Below the pieces are notes generated by a model. That model had not been told where the DNA came from. It was given only the letters and a program-made list of their open reading frames with translations, and ran no database searches. This document shows positions 15,103 to 25,116 of a stretch of DNA of 46,979 nucleotides, one piece after another. The position numbers were made by a program, and so were the translations under genes. Source of the stretch: Nostoc sp. CCCryo 231-06 (GTDB taxonomy: Bacteria; Cyanobacteriota; Cyanobacteriia; Cyanobacteriales; Nostocaceae); NCBI GenBank assembly GCA_023522315.1, contig JAHCSU010000665.1, positions 1-46,979 of the forward strand, given 5' to 3'. Position 1 is the first letter of the stretch. Every line of letters starts with the position of its first letter.

Positions 15103-17286
15103 TCAAACAATCCATATCTCATCTCCTTTGCTTTTAAACGTGTAAGCAAGCGTATCCAGCAGCAGCGCAGAGTGACCAAAAGCGATCGCATAGGGCGCAG
15201 TAGCATCATGAAAGCTATACTGATCGCTGATGCCATAAATCTGAAAATTCATCGGTAGCCTTAGCCGCATCCGCACTTCAGCAAGAGGACGGCGAATCAC
15301 GTAACAAACTAAACCTTCCTTTTTCAGGCGTTTGTTAATTTCCCCAACCCAATAGTTGTCAGGTTGCCAAATTTCCACACCAGTCAAAACCTGAACTTTC
15401 CAAGCGTCAGCAATTGGCTGCAAGTTTCCAGAATAGGTAAACTTCCAGTTCAGCCGTTCCTCTCGGTAAGTACGCAACTTCATAAATGCTAGACAATGAG
15501 CAAATCTACCTTTGGCGATGGGTTGTCCCGTGCGTTCTGCGGTTTCTTTGAGTGTCCGTATAAATGCAGCTTCCGTCCACATTTCAATTTCTAAATTTCC
15601 CAAAATACCCGGTAAATCGTAGGTTTTAAACCTATCTGCCTCGTTTTCTTCCGTTAAGTCGTATAAACCACATTGCAAAGGACTTGAACCTCGAAAACTA
15701 GCAGCATCCTCAGCAATGGGATTTGCTGATTTACCTGAAAGCGCTTGCCAATCTTTCGCCCAGCCTTGAATACGTCCAGCTTGTGACTTCAGACTAGTTT
15801 CAAATAATTGTTCACAGGCTTCTTGAAACTTGTCTCGGCTTTGTGCATACTGTTGTTTAATTGTGCGATCGCTCAACTGATAAAACAGCCAAAATGATTG
15901 CACAGCCCCCCAACGACGATAATAACCACGAAAATCGTTTATTTGTCGATAATTATCGGTAATTGTATTGTGAAATGCGGGGCGATCGCAAATACTATTT
16001 ACCTCTAAAGATGGAGTATCTACTTTAAATAAACGCTCCACTAAAAAGTTAGGAACAAGAGCAAAAGCTGTAAAATACTCAAACTTAATTTTTTGACCAT
16101 CTTTTGCATATTCGCCATGCCTTCCTAAGCGTCCTAAACGTTGGATAAAGTTACCTGCATCTGATGATTCAAAAATTAGGAAATTGATTTTAAAATCAAC
16201 CCCAACATCAATGGTGCTAGTACCAATAACCAAGTCAGCCGCAAGACTTCGCTCCTTTTCTCCTTTTCCCGATAGCCCTGTATTCTCTCCAACTTTCAAT
16301 CCGTAAGGCTGTAAGATTTCCCGAAAAAACTTAGTTAGGCGTTTGACTGCTGCGATTGAGTTAAGGATGATTGCGCCTTTACTTCCTGAATACTGCTGAA
16401 ACTGCGCCAAAATTAACTCACTATTCTCTTTTAACCAAGTTTCCGAAGCTTTAAATGACGGCTCCAAAGGAATAAAATTCAATGTAATTGTCCGTGCTAC
16501 CTGCCGCCATCCCTGTGCCTGTAGTTGCTGTCCTTGCTCTGGTGTATCGGGAAATTGATATTTTTTTTGTTTTAAAGGATCAATTTCTTTACAACGAAAT
16601 CCTGCTTTTTCTAATCGCCCAATTAAGTTTGTATCTGGTGTGGCTGAGAGAAACAGAAATTTCTTGCGGCGGTTTGTACAGCGAATTAACAACATTGTGT
16701 TAATTACACTAGCAATTTGGGGAGCAGCGAAAACATGAAATTCATCAAAAATAAACAAGTCAAAATCTTTATCAATTCTGCCCCATAACTTATCTGGACT
16801 ATCGCCACGAATTATGTAAGCACCTCTATGTAAATAATGAAAAATATCTGGGTTAGTTAATAATGCTTCTCTCTGATTAGTGAGAGTTGCGATCGCAGCC
16901 CCTTTTTTTAATCCCTCATTTTCTGCATAAATCTCTAAATCAGCCCCACTCAAACGCACTACACGCGGCTGATTTTCTGGCTGGAATTTCTCAATATATC
17001 GTCTAATTTGCGTTTCTTGATCACGGGCGAGTTCATTAGTTGGGTAAAGTCCGATCGCAGAAAATTCGCCCTGTAAAACTTCTAAATATGCCGCGAGACT
17101 TTTACCATCGCCAGTCATCGCGGTGTTGAACACTACATCAATATTTGAATCACGCAACGCTTCTAAAGTTGCGGCTTGATGCCAAGAAAGCAACCAATCT
17201 TTAGGTAATTTCACCCCGTCAGGTGTGGAGACGGTTTGAGAATAAACGGGTTTGAGAGTAATTTTGTATGCTTCGTTAATATTCAC
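15103..17286 (-). CDS. cas3: Type I-D helicase Cas3 (no HD domain)
   Basis: A 727-residue superfamily 2 helicase. Walker A is TAMTGDGKS (residues 55-63), the DEAD-like box is DEFH (181-184), motif III LSATPD follows near 220, and the second RecA domain has GTSTIDVGVDFK and the motif VI QRLGRLGRHG. The N-terminal HD nuclease of ordinary Cas3 is absent, as expected in I-D where Cas10d carries it. The start codon is GTG, overlapping the upstream DUF433 stop as GTGA. The 3' end abuts the mini-array repeat, but the C-terminus does not look truncated. It unwinds target DNA for interference. Confidence 0.93.
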   Translation of the reverse strand: MNINEAYKITLKPVYSQTVSTPDGVKLPKDWLLSWHQAATLEALRDSNIDVVFNTAMTGDGKSLAAYLEVLQGEFSAIGLYPTNELARDQETQIRRYIEKFQPENQPRVVRLSGADLEIYAENEGLKKGAAIATLTNQREALLTNPDIFHYLHRGAYIIRGDSPDKLWGRIDKDFDLFIFDEFHVFAAPQIASVINTMLLIRCTNRRKKFLFLSATPDTNLIGRLEKAGFRCKEIDPLKQKKYQFPDTPEQGQQLQAQGWRQVARTITLNFIPLEPSFKASETWLKENSELILAQFQQYSGSKGAIILNSIAAVKRLTKFFREILQPYGLKVGENTGLSGKGEKERSLAADLVIGTSTIDVGVDFKINFLIFESSDAGNFIQRLGRLGRHGEYAKDGQKIKFEYFTAFALVPNFLVERLFKVDTPSLEVNSICDRPAFHNTITDNYRQINDFRGYYRRWGAVQSFWLFYQLSDRTIKQQYAQSRDKFQEACEQLFETSLKSQAGRIQGWAKDWQALSGKSANPIAEDAASFRGSSPLQCGLYDLTEENEADRFKTYDLPGILGNLEIEMWTEAAFIRTLKETAERTGQPIAKGRFAHCLAFMKLRTYREERLNWKFTYSGNLQPIADAWKVQVLTGVEIWQPDNYWVGEINKRLKKEGLVCYVIRRPLAEVRMRLRLPMNFQIYGISDQYSFHDATAPYAIAFGHSALLLDTLAYTFKSKGDEIWIV

Positions 17287-17543
17287 TTTCTTGATTCCTT
17301 TTGCAATTCTAAAGGAATTTCTACATAGCTATCTCTTGTTATTTCCGCAGCGTATGCAATACAGGCTAGGATATCTTCCCGTTCCAAGCCGGGATATTCT
17401 TCTAAAATTGTCTCTATTTTTTCTCCACTTGCAAGAAGGTCGAGAATTAAAGTAACCCAGATACGATGACCTTTAATACAAGGTTTCCCGAAACAAATAT
17501 TTGGATCAATGGAAATTCGGGATAGTAAATCGTTTTTAGTCAT
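17283..17543 (-). CDS. DUF433 VapB-like antitoxin upstream of cas3
   Basis: An 86-residue DUF433 protein (SRISIDPNICFGKPCIKGHR, ILDLLASGEKIETILEEYPGL, LEREDILACIAYA), paralogous to the one at 14104-14331 but with a longer charged C-terminal tail. Its stop codon overlaps the GTG start of cas3 (GTGA), so cas3 translation depends on it. It is the first gene of the cas3 transcript, 168 bp from the divergent regulator. No DUF5615 toxin partner is nearby. It may act as a DNA-binding autoregulator of the cas3 transcript or be a relic of a TA pair. Confidence 0.9.
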   Translation of the reverse strand: MTKNDLLSRISIDPNICFGKPCIKGHRIWVTLILDLLASGEKIETILEEYPGLEREDILACIAYAAEITRDSYVEIPLELQKESRK

Positions 17544-17711
17544 TGAAGCTTCTCCAAATTTGTCGTCATTCTTCTCAATAAATCCTCTTCACCTAATTCT
17601 ATATTTGGACTTACACTTAAATAGTGTCCGTAACTAGTTGTTAAAAACTATAATGGCACGCAAAATAAAGGTTGGCAAGAAAAAACACAGATAAAGTATA
17701 CGGACATTTCA
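17544..17711. promoter_or_regulatory. Divergent cas3/regulator promoter region
   Basis: Contains an 8-bp inverted pair, TGTCCGTA (17625-17632) and TACGGACA (17699-17706), the second five bases before the regulator ATG. A TATAAT (17649-17654) lies between them for the plus-strand gene. The inverted pair is a candidate operator, possibly looping, for the divergently encoded regulator. No clear box for the cas3 side. Confidence 0.45.
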
Positions 17712-18575
17712 ATGAGTCGAAAAGGTCAATCTATTACACTGTCGATATCAGAACAGGATAAAGCCGAGCTAGAAGCGATCGCTCGTGAATTCGGTATGAT
17801 GTGGGGAGAAGAGCCTAACATCTCCAAGTTAATTAAAGCGATCGCTCAACGGAAGTTACTCATCGGTAACAATAACGATTGGAAAGAACCACGCATCAGG
17901 GCATTACATAGATGTATCAATGCGTTGACAGACATCGGGCAAATTGAACAAGCCCAAATCATTGCCAACTTACTTCTCGAACGCAGCGAATTATCATTAC
18001 CGTTGCGGGGCGAAATCGAACGTTTCTTAGATAATTTGCCTCCAGCTTGGCGCTTAGAAATAGACCGCTACATCTTACGCGAACAGCCTTTTCAGCTTTC
18101 CTATCAAGATGCAGCAGAGCGTGTGTTTAATTTTACCGTTCGCTATGCCAAAGTTACACCTCACGAAAAGCGGCAATATCTTGATTGCTGGTGCGAAGAG
18201 ACAGAAGGAAACTTTGATATACCAGAACTGCTTCACAACTGGAGTTTACGATTAGACAGGATTACAGAAGCTGCTGTCATGCCAATTTCTGGTGATTGGC
18301 GAAATTTGGCTGAGATAGAAGTGGAAATGCATCTATTTGCTGGCTTGGCTTTTGCCTATCAAGCTAAACCAGAAGACAATATTAATGAGTGGATACCAGA
18401 TAAAGCGCGAGTCCGGCGAGTTGTCAGGCGAATATCTAGTACATTTTGGTTTATGCGGGAAGTGATGCAGTATGCGCCAGATTGTGTAGTGATATTACCA
18501 GAGAATGTGCGCGATCGCCTCAAACAAAAACTCCTCACTCTCTGCCAGCTATACGATATCCAAACCATATCTTAA
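17712..18575 (+). CDS. WYL-type transcriptional regulator of CRISPR-Cas
   Basis: A 287-residue protein. Residues 1-50 resemble a ribbon-helix-helix DNA-binding domain (QSITLSISEQDKAELEAIAREFG then SKLIKAIAQRK). The middle (about 125-185) reads as a WYL domain: LSYQDAAERVFNFTVRYAKVTPHEKRQYLDCWCEE followed at once by a conserved RLDRI stretch. WYL regulators are the usual partners of I-D loci in cyanobacteria; one (Sll7009 of Synechocystis) represses the I-D array. Being divergent from DUF433-cas3 with a shared 168-bp region, it is the likely local repressor. The effector ligand is unknown. Confidence 0.78.
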   Translation: MSRKGQSITLSISEQDKAELEAIAREFGMMWGEEPNISKLIKAIAQRKLLIGNNNDWKEPRIRALHRCINALTDIGQIEQAQIIANLLLERSELSLPLRGEIERFLDNLPPAWRLEIDRYILREQPFQLSYQDAAERVFNFTVRYAKVTPHEKRQYLDCWCEETEGNFDIPELLHNWSLRLDRITEAAVMPISGDWRNLAEIEVEMHLFAGLAFAYQAKPEDNINEWIPDKARVRRVVRRISSTFWFMREVMQYAPDCVVILPENVRDRLKQKLLTLCQLYDIQTIS

Positions 18576-19183
18576 CTCTTTCCCTCTCCGCCTCGGAGAG
18601 GGACGGTTTTACTACGTAAAACCAGGGAGAGGTTTTTTATAAAACTACATTTACATAAGATGCACTCATGTAGCCGTTGTCTGCGATCGCCTATAGCCAT
18701 CTACAATACCTAAGTAAGACAAATGACGTAATAACAAGGTTTCCAGACATCAATTTGGAAAATTAAAGAAAAAAATAATTACTAATTGCTTAAAAAGTCC
18801 GGTTTATTTAGCTTTGGGATGATAAATAAAAATAATAGCGTTGAATGACATGCTTCCTAGCACGAAGGATTACTGAAATTCTTCGCTGCTTTCAGGATGA
18901 CTACTGAACATCAAACAACATCTGCCCCCTGCCTCTTATCAAAAGGCTATACCACAAAACTTGCTCTAGATGTATCTAAGTAACTATGCTGACAAAGTGT
19001 AAAGATGCCACGGTATCTAAGAGCGAATTCTAAAGCAATTGTAAAGGATTTGGTGCCATTTTGGCAGGTTTTGATCCCAAATATGGGATATTAGTAGATT
19101 GTACAAATCTCTATTGTTATTCACTATCTACCGACAACTGCTAAGTACAAGTTTAAGTAATTTAATGAAGTAGGAAATAATAC
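18576..19183. other. Intergenic region with terminator-like repeat
   Basis: At 18580-18640 are two nested hairpins, CCCTCTCCG/CGGAGAGGG and GGTTTTAC/GTAAAACC, then AGGGAGAGGTTTTTT, which together would end the regulator transcript. The rest shows no convincing gene. A 28-codon Ser/Thr-rich ORF (18897-18983, one Cys) lacks a ribosome site and is reported only as a weak possibility. Confidence 0.5.
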
Positions 19184-20425
19184 ATGGTATTATCACTGTC
19201 TTCTCATAACGTTATCCAGTATCTGCTAGAAGCGGGGCTGTGTAGCTCAGAAGATGACGCATCAGATAAATCTGAGTTGCCAGGAAGTAGTAAGAACAGT
19301 TTCGATTTACTCGTGACTCTAGCAGATAATCGTAAACTGCTCATTAAACAAGAACGTAATGTTAAAAGCAATGACGGCGCTCCTCATGAATTGTTTCAGG
19401 AGTGGCTATTTCATCAGTTGCTCCAGCAGTTTCCAGTTCTCGGCAATATTTCCGCGATCGCACCATTGGTAGTCCATTTTGACGAAGAAAATTCTATCCT
19501 TGTCCGCAACTACTTAAGTGAATATCAGGAGCTTGCGACATTCTACCACAACAATGATATTTTTCCACAAGAAATTGCCACTGCGATCGGCACTACTTTG
19601 GCGGGACTCCATCGCGCAACCTATAACCGCCGAGAATATAAGGATTTTATGGCAACTGCTCCTCAAGGAGAGTTTCGCTATGGCTTTTACAATCCGGCGC
19701 AAGGGGTAGAGTCAATTGGCCCGGAGATTTTTGGAACGGTTCCCACGGATGCGCTGAAATTCTATCTACTATACCAGCAGTCGGAGAGTTTGGAATCTGC
19801 GATCGCTGATTTGGCATACAGTTGGAATCCTTGCTGCTTGACTCACAACGACCTGAAATTGAACAACATTTTGGTTCATTCCAGGTGGGAGAAACTAGAC
19901 AATTGCCTAGTACGACTAATTGATTGGGAAGCTTGTTCTTGGGGAGATCCCGCTTTTGATTTAGGTACTTTACTAGCAAGGTATTTAGGAATTTGGCTTC
20001 ATAGCCTCGTAGTAGACCCCACCATTGAGTTAGAAGAATCTCTACATCTGGCGTTGACACCGTTGGAGAGTTTACAACCTTCAATCATTGCCCTAATTAG
20101 GGCTTATCTAAATGCTTTCCCGATGATTTTGGAATACCGTAATGACTTTATTTTACGAGTTATCCAGTTTGCGGGGCTAGGACTGATTCATCAAATTCAG
20201 GATATGATTACGTGCCGAAAATCCTTTAATAATGCTGACATCTGTATGCTCCAAGTGGCTAAAAGTTTACTGACTATGCCGCAGCAAGGTGTACTGACTA
20301 TTTTCGGGATATCAGAGTCAGAAATCCTGAATCCTGTGGGAAAAATTCATAAACTTCCTCAGCCTGTAAAGGAGCCACAGCTACTTCGTCTTTATTATGA
20401 AAAAACTCGGCTTCGCGGTTGTTAA
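19184..20425 (+). CDS. APH-fold kinase paired with HopA1-family protein
   Basis: A 413-residue aminoglycoside-phosphotransferase-fold kinase. LLIKQE supplies the beta-3 lysine (Lys55), THNDLKLNNIL (HND 221-223) the catalytic loop, and LIDWEACSWGDPAFDLG (246-261) the metal-binding Asp. The N-lobe is unusually divergent from resistance enzymes and there is a C-terminal helical extension of about 90 residues. It is followed 105 bp later by a HopA1-family gene on the same strand. Such kinase + HopA1 pairs phosphorylate and then eliminate Ser/Thr in class V lanthipeptide synthesis (LxmK/LxmY). No precursor peptide or cyclase is evident, so this role is inference. AGGAAAT precedes the ATG. Confidence 0.8.
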   Translation: MVLSLSSHNVIQYLLEAGLCSSEDDASDKSELPGSSKNSFDLLVTLADNRKLLIKQERNVKSNDGAPHELFQEWLFHQLLQQFPVLGNISAIAPLVVHFDEENSILVRNYLSEYQELATFYHNNDIFPQEIATAIGTTLAGLHRATYNRREYKDFMATAPQGEFRYGFYNPAQGVESIGPEIFGTVPTDALKFYLLYQQSESLESAIADLAYSWNPCCLTHNDLKLNNILVHSRWEKLDNCLVRLIDWEACSWGDPAFDLGTLLARYLGIWLHSLVVDPTIELEESLHLALTPLESLQPSIIALIRAYLNAFPMILEYRNDFILRVIQFAGLGLIHQIQDMITCRKSFNNADICMLQVAKSLLTMPQQGVLTIFGISESEILNPVGKIHKLPQPVKEPQLLRLYYEKTRLRGC

Positions 20426-20530
20426 TAGCAGGGAGCAGAACAATTATGAATTCTGGCTCACCTCGACTGCGCTCGGCGACCACATGACTTCTGAATTCTG
20501 TTTTTTAAAGTTCGAGTTCTAAATGGATTA

Positions 20531-21613
20531 ATGCTAAATTACTCTATCAATCAACCACTAACTTCTTTATTCGACATTGCTCAAAATATCCAGATTGAGT
20601 CTAATTTTTGTATTTATCATCCCAATTATCAACCATTTGCCCTGCCGACTAAAGTAGCCGAGAGATTTCAGCACAATTCTGTAGATTTACAACAGAAGTA
20701 TCTCACTCTACTGCTGCGAAACTTTCTCTATGGGATCTATTACAATGGCTCTCTACAAAGTACTTTAGCAGTCAATACTGATACGCCAAAGCATAATTTA
20801 GCAGATAATTCCATCTTAGAAATTGATTGGAACTTTTACGAGCAATTGCACGCCAGTAATCACGGCATAGGTTACTTTGACCCTCGATGGCAGGTGTTGC
20901 GAAAAGAACCTGATGGTACTATGGCGGTGACTAAAGGCGGTTTAACACTTTATGTTGAGCCAGAATGCCATCTAAAATCCAGCAAGAAATCTACCAAAGT
21001 GGGTGACATGGTAGCAATCTGGATGCCCAAAAATAGAATCCAAAATGGCTCTTATTTGGCAGTTAGCAATGTCGGACAGGAACGGCAAAGTAACCCTGAT
21101 GCTGATTTGGGAGCAGGGCGAATTTACTTTAACTTTACGCCATCTGGTGCGATCGCTCTCATGGAAAGCCTGACACTGCAATTGAATGCAGCCTCGATTC
21201 CCTTTAGCTTTCAGGTTCTCCACAATCTCAGTGCATACGGACGCTATGATTCGGGGCTACTCTACTTTGAACTCCCCGACTATCCAGCAATTCGCACAAT
21301 CCTTCAGGCTATTTATCCAGAAAATCAATCCTATTTCCAGCCGGAAATTCCCTTGTTTACAAAATTTTTAGCACCAGGGTTAGGTTTAGCCGAAGAACCA
21401 ATCCAAAAGTTTGCAGCACAAGAAAGTTTTGGGATGAATCGTTGCCAAATTGTCGCTAATGCTTTATTTGAAGCTTGGCAAAAAGGTAAAAATGCAATGG
21501 AAGAACGGATGAGGACAATTGATGAACACTTTGCGCGACACCTAATAGATTTACAGCGTCCTTATCTTAATCCCAGTTCTGAAGATATATATAAACCAAT
21601 ACACTTGGGTTAA
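20531..21613 (+). CDS. HopA1-family protein (putative phospho-lyase)
   Basis: A 360-residue protein of the HopA1 type III effector family, here in a free-living cyanobacterium. The family core is visible: GIGYFDPRWQVL near 117-128, VTKGGLTLYVEPECHL near 137-152, RIYFNFTPSGAIALMESLT near 197-215, and FLAPGLGLAEEP near 276-287. HopA1-domain enzymes serve as lyases that eliminate phosphate in class V lanthipeptide pathways. The preceding APH-fold kinase supports a two-step Ser/Thr dehydration. The 105-bp gap between them contains a short GC-rich interspersed repeat (near 20460-20480). No signal peptide. The alternative is a different phospho-transfer process on a protein or small molecule. Confidence 0.8.
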   Translation: MLNYSINQPLTSLFDIAQNIQIESNFCIYHPNYQPFALPTKVAERFQHNSVDLQQKYLTLLLRNFLYGIYYNGSLQSTLAVNTDTPKHNLADNSILEIDWNFYEQLHASNHGIGYFDPRWQVLRKEPDGTMAVTKGGLTLYVEPECHLKSSKKSTKVGDMVAIWMPKNRIQNGSYLAVSNVGQERQSNPDADLGAGRIYFNFTPSGAIALMESLTLQLNAASIPFSFQVLHNLSAYGRYDSGLLYFELPDYPAIRTILQAIYPENQSYFQPEIPLFTKFLAPGLGLAEEPIQKFAAQESFGMNRCQIVANALFEAWQKGKNAMEERMRTIDEHFARHLIDLQRPYLNPSSEDIYKPIHLG

Positions 21614-21683
21614 AGAAATACCAAAATTGGGAAAAGGGTGAGCAAGCTTGCCCACCCTAAACCATTATTTACTTAGCAATACT

Positions 21684-23927
<2,244 letters not shown>

Positions 23928-23968
23928 AGTACCAATGACTAATGACCAATGACTCATGACTAATAACT
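23928..23968. repeat. Heptamer repeats, AATGACT type
   Basis: Several imperfect units of AATGACT/AATGACC/CATGACT in tandem, ending just before the aroF stop codon. Short tandemly repeated heptamers are typical of heterocystous cyanobacteria. Confidence 0.7.
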
Positions 23969-23972
23969 GAAT

Positions 23973-24845
23973 TTAAGCAGCACAAAAAATCGGGGCAGGT
24001 TCAAAACCTGCCCCGATTGCTTCTGATATACTGCGCCCAACGGCTGTTGCTACAGGCTTTAAACTATTAACTAGATGCACCATATCTTCTAAAGAAAGCG
24101 CTTGACGGGCATCAGAAACAGATTTTTCTGGTTCTGGGTGACATTCAATAATTAATCCATCTGCACCGCAAGCGATCGCAGCTCTAGCCACAGGTGCTAC
24201 CAACTCCCGTTTACCGACGGCATGGGAAGGATCTACAATTACAGGCAGGTGAGTTATTTGCTTGAGTGCTGCCACTGCCCCTAAATCTAGGACGTTGCGG
24301 GTGTAATCATCGAAACTGCGGATACCTCTTTCGCACAACACCACATCAGGATTACCGTGGCTGAGGATATATTCAGCAGCCATAACAAATTCTTCAATTG
24401 TCGCTGCTAAACCACGTTTGAGCAGTATTGGTTTACCAGCTTGTCCCAAAGCTTTGAGCAAGTCGAAGTTTTGCATATTGCGACTACCAACTTGAAGCAT
24501 ATCAGCATGGGCGGCGACTACTTCAATTTGAGAAATTGACATAACTTCGGTGACAACTGGCATATTGTAATGCGATCGCACCCTTGCCAAAATTTCCAAT
24601 CCTGACTCACCCATACCCTGGAAGGCATAGGGAGATGTGCGGGGTTTGTAGATACCCCCACGCAACCCCTGCACGGATGAAGTAGATAGCTTTTGGGCGA
24701 CTATCTCCATTTGTTCTAAGCTTTCAACAGTGCAGGGGCCGCCGATAATTACCAGTTCTTCGCCCCCGAAAGCGACTTTTTCTGAAATTTTAACGATTGT
24801 CTGGTGGTTCGGATGAGATTGTGCGGCAAGTTTGGCGTTAATCAT
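23973..24845 (-). CDS. aroF: DAHP synthase, type I-beta, without regulatory domain
   Basis: 3-deoxy-D-arabino-heptulosonate-7-phosphate synthase joins PEP and erythrose-4-phosphate in the first step of aromatic amino acid synthesis. The 290 residues show IIGGPCTVES (34-42), RGGIYKPRTSPYAFQGMGE (62-80), QVGSRNMQNF, VLCERGI and VDPSHAVGKRELV, the I-beta family pattern. Only about 28 residues precede the barrel, so the N-terminal ferredoxin-like domain that carries feedback inhibition in longer homologues is missing. Control is instead likely at the leader region upstream (24894-25116), which codes for an aromatic-rich peptide and a terminator. AGGAG (24859-24855) precedes the ATG. Confidence 0.93.
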   Translation of the reverse strand: MINAKLAAQSHPNHQTIVKISEKVAFGGEELVIIGGPCTVESLEQMEIVAQKLSTSSVQGLRGGIYKPRTSPYAFQGMGESGLEILARVRSHYNMPVVTEVMSISQIEVVAAHADMLQVGSRNMQNFDLLKALGQAGKPILLKRGLAATIEEFVMAAEYILSHGNPDVVLCERGIRSFDDYTRNVLDLGAVAALKQITHLPVIVDPSHAVGKRELVAPVARAAIACGADGLIIECHPEPEKSVSDARQALSLEDMVHLVNSLKPVATAVGRSISEAIGAGFEPAPIFCAA

Positions 24846-24893
24846 GGTTTCATTCTCCTAAAAATTGAGTATTGGGCACTATTTGCGGATAAT

Positions 24894-24926
24894 AAAAAAG
24901 CCCGAAACCTTTGAAGAGTTCCGGGC
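24894..24926 (-). terminator. Attenuator terminator of aroF
   Basis: GCCCGGAAC (24926-24918) pairs with GTTTCGGGC (24908-24900), followed by a run of T (24899-24894): an intrinsic terminator about 50 bases before the aroF start. Its 5' arm contains CCCGGAA, complementary to TTCCGGG in the last codons of the leader peptide (24964-24958), so an antiterminator hairpin is an exclusive alternative. Confidence 0.8.
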
Positions 24927-24954
24927 GCGTTCTGATTCATTGGCATGACGCTAT

Positions 24955-25017
24955 TTACCCGGAATTTAGTCTGGGCCAAAAGTAAAAGCCATAAAACCAG
25001 CTACTCAAATAAGTCAT
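24955..25017 (-). CDS. aroL-leader: Aromatic-rich leader peptide of aroF
   Basis: A 20-codon ORF with ribosome site AAGGAGA (25035-25029). Residues 7-14 are WFYGFYFW; in total 8 of 20 residues are aromatic (three Phe, three Tyr, two Trp). The last sense codons TCC GGG lie in the segment that can pair with the terminator's 5' arm. A ribosome that finishes the peptide would cover this segment and let the terminator form; one stalled at codons 7-14 would leave it free and allow aroF transcription. This is the logic of classical attenuators such as trp and pheA, but sensing all three aromatic amino acids. The symbol given is descriptive only. Confidence 0.75.
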   Translation of the reverse strand: MTYLSSWFYGFYFWPRLNSG

Positions 25018-25043
25018 GACGATGAAATTCTCCTTAAAACAAC

Positions 25044-25116
25044 AAAAACCGCAGAGTTTGCTCTGCGGTTCACCGGGCGCTTTCCATTAGGAAACTCAAT
25101 TCACTCCCGGTGAACC
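25044..25116 (-). promoter_or_regulatory. Double hairpin upstream of the leader ORF
   Basis: On the minus strand GGTTCACCGGG (25116-25106) pairs with CCCGGTGAACC (25077-25067), an 11-bp stem. Overlapping it by two bases is CCGCAGAG/CTCTGCGG (25068-25049) with T5 after it, a second intrinsic terminator. The two stems compete at their shared CC. This may end a small RNA or form a first control point of the aroF leader. Confidence 0.6.

Noticed and set aside
15103..15120. cas3 truncated at its 3' end by the mini-array
   Set aside because: The repeat starts right at the stop codon, but all helicase motifs are present, the protein has the usual length and the C-terminus does not end in repeat-encoded residues.
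25067..25116. Possible Yfr2-type small RNA because of a GGAAAC-like loop on the plus strand
   Set aside because: The T-run follows the hairpins only on the minus strand, and the loop does not match the Yfr2 core well.
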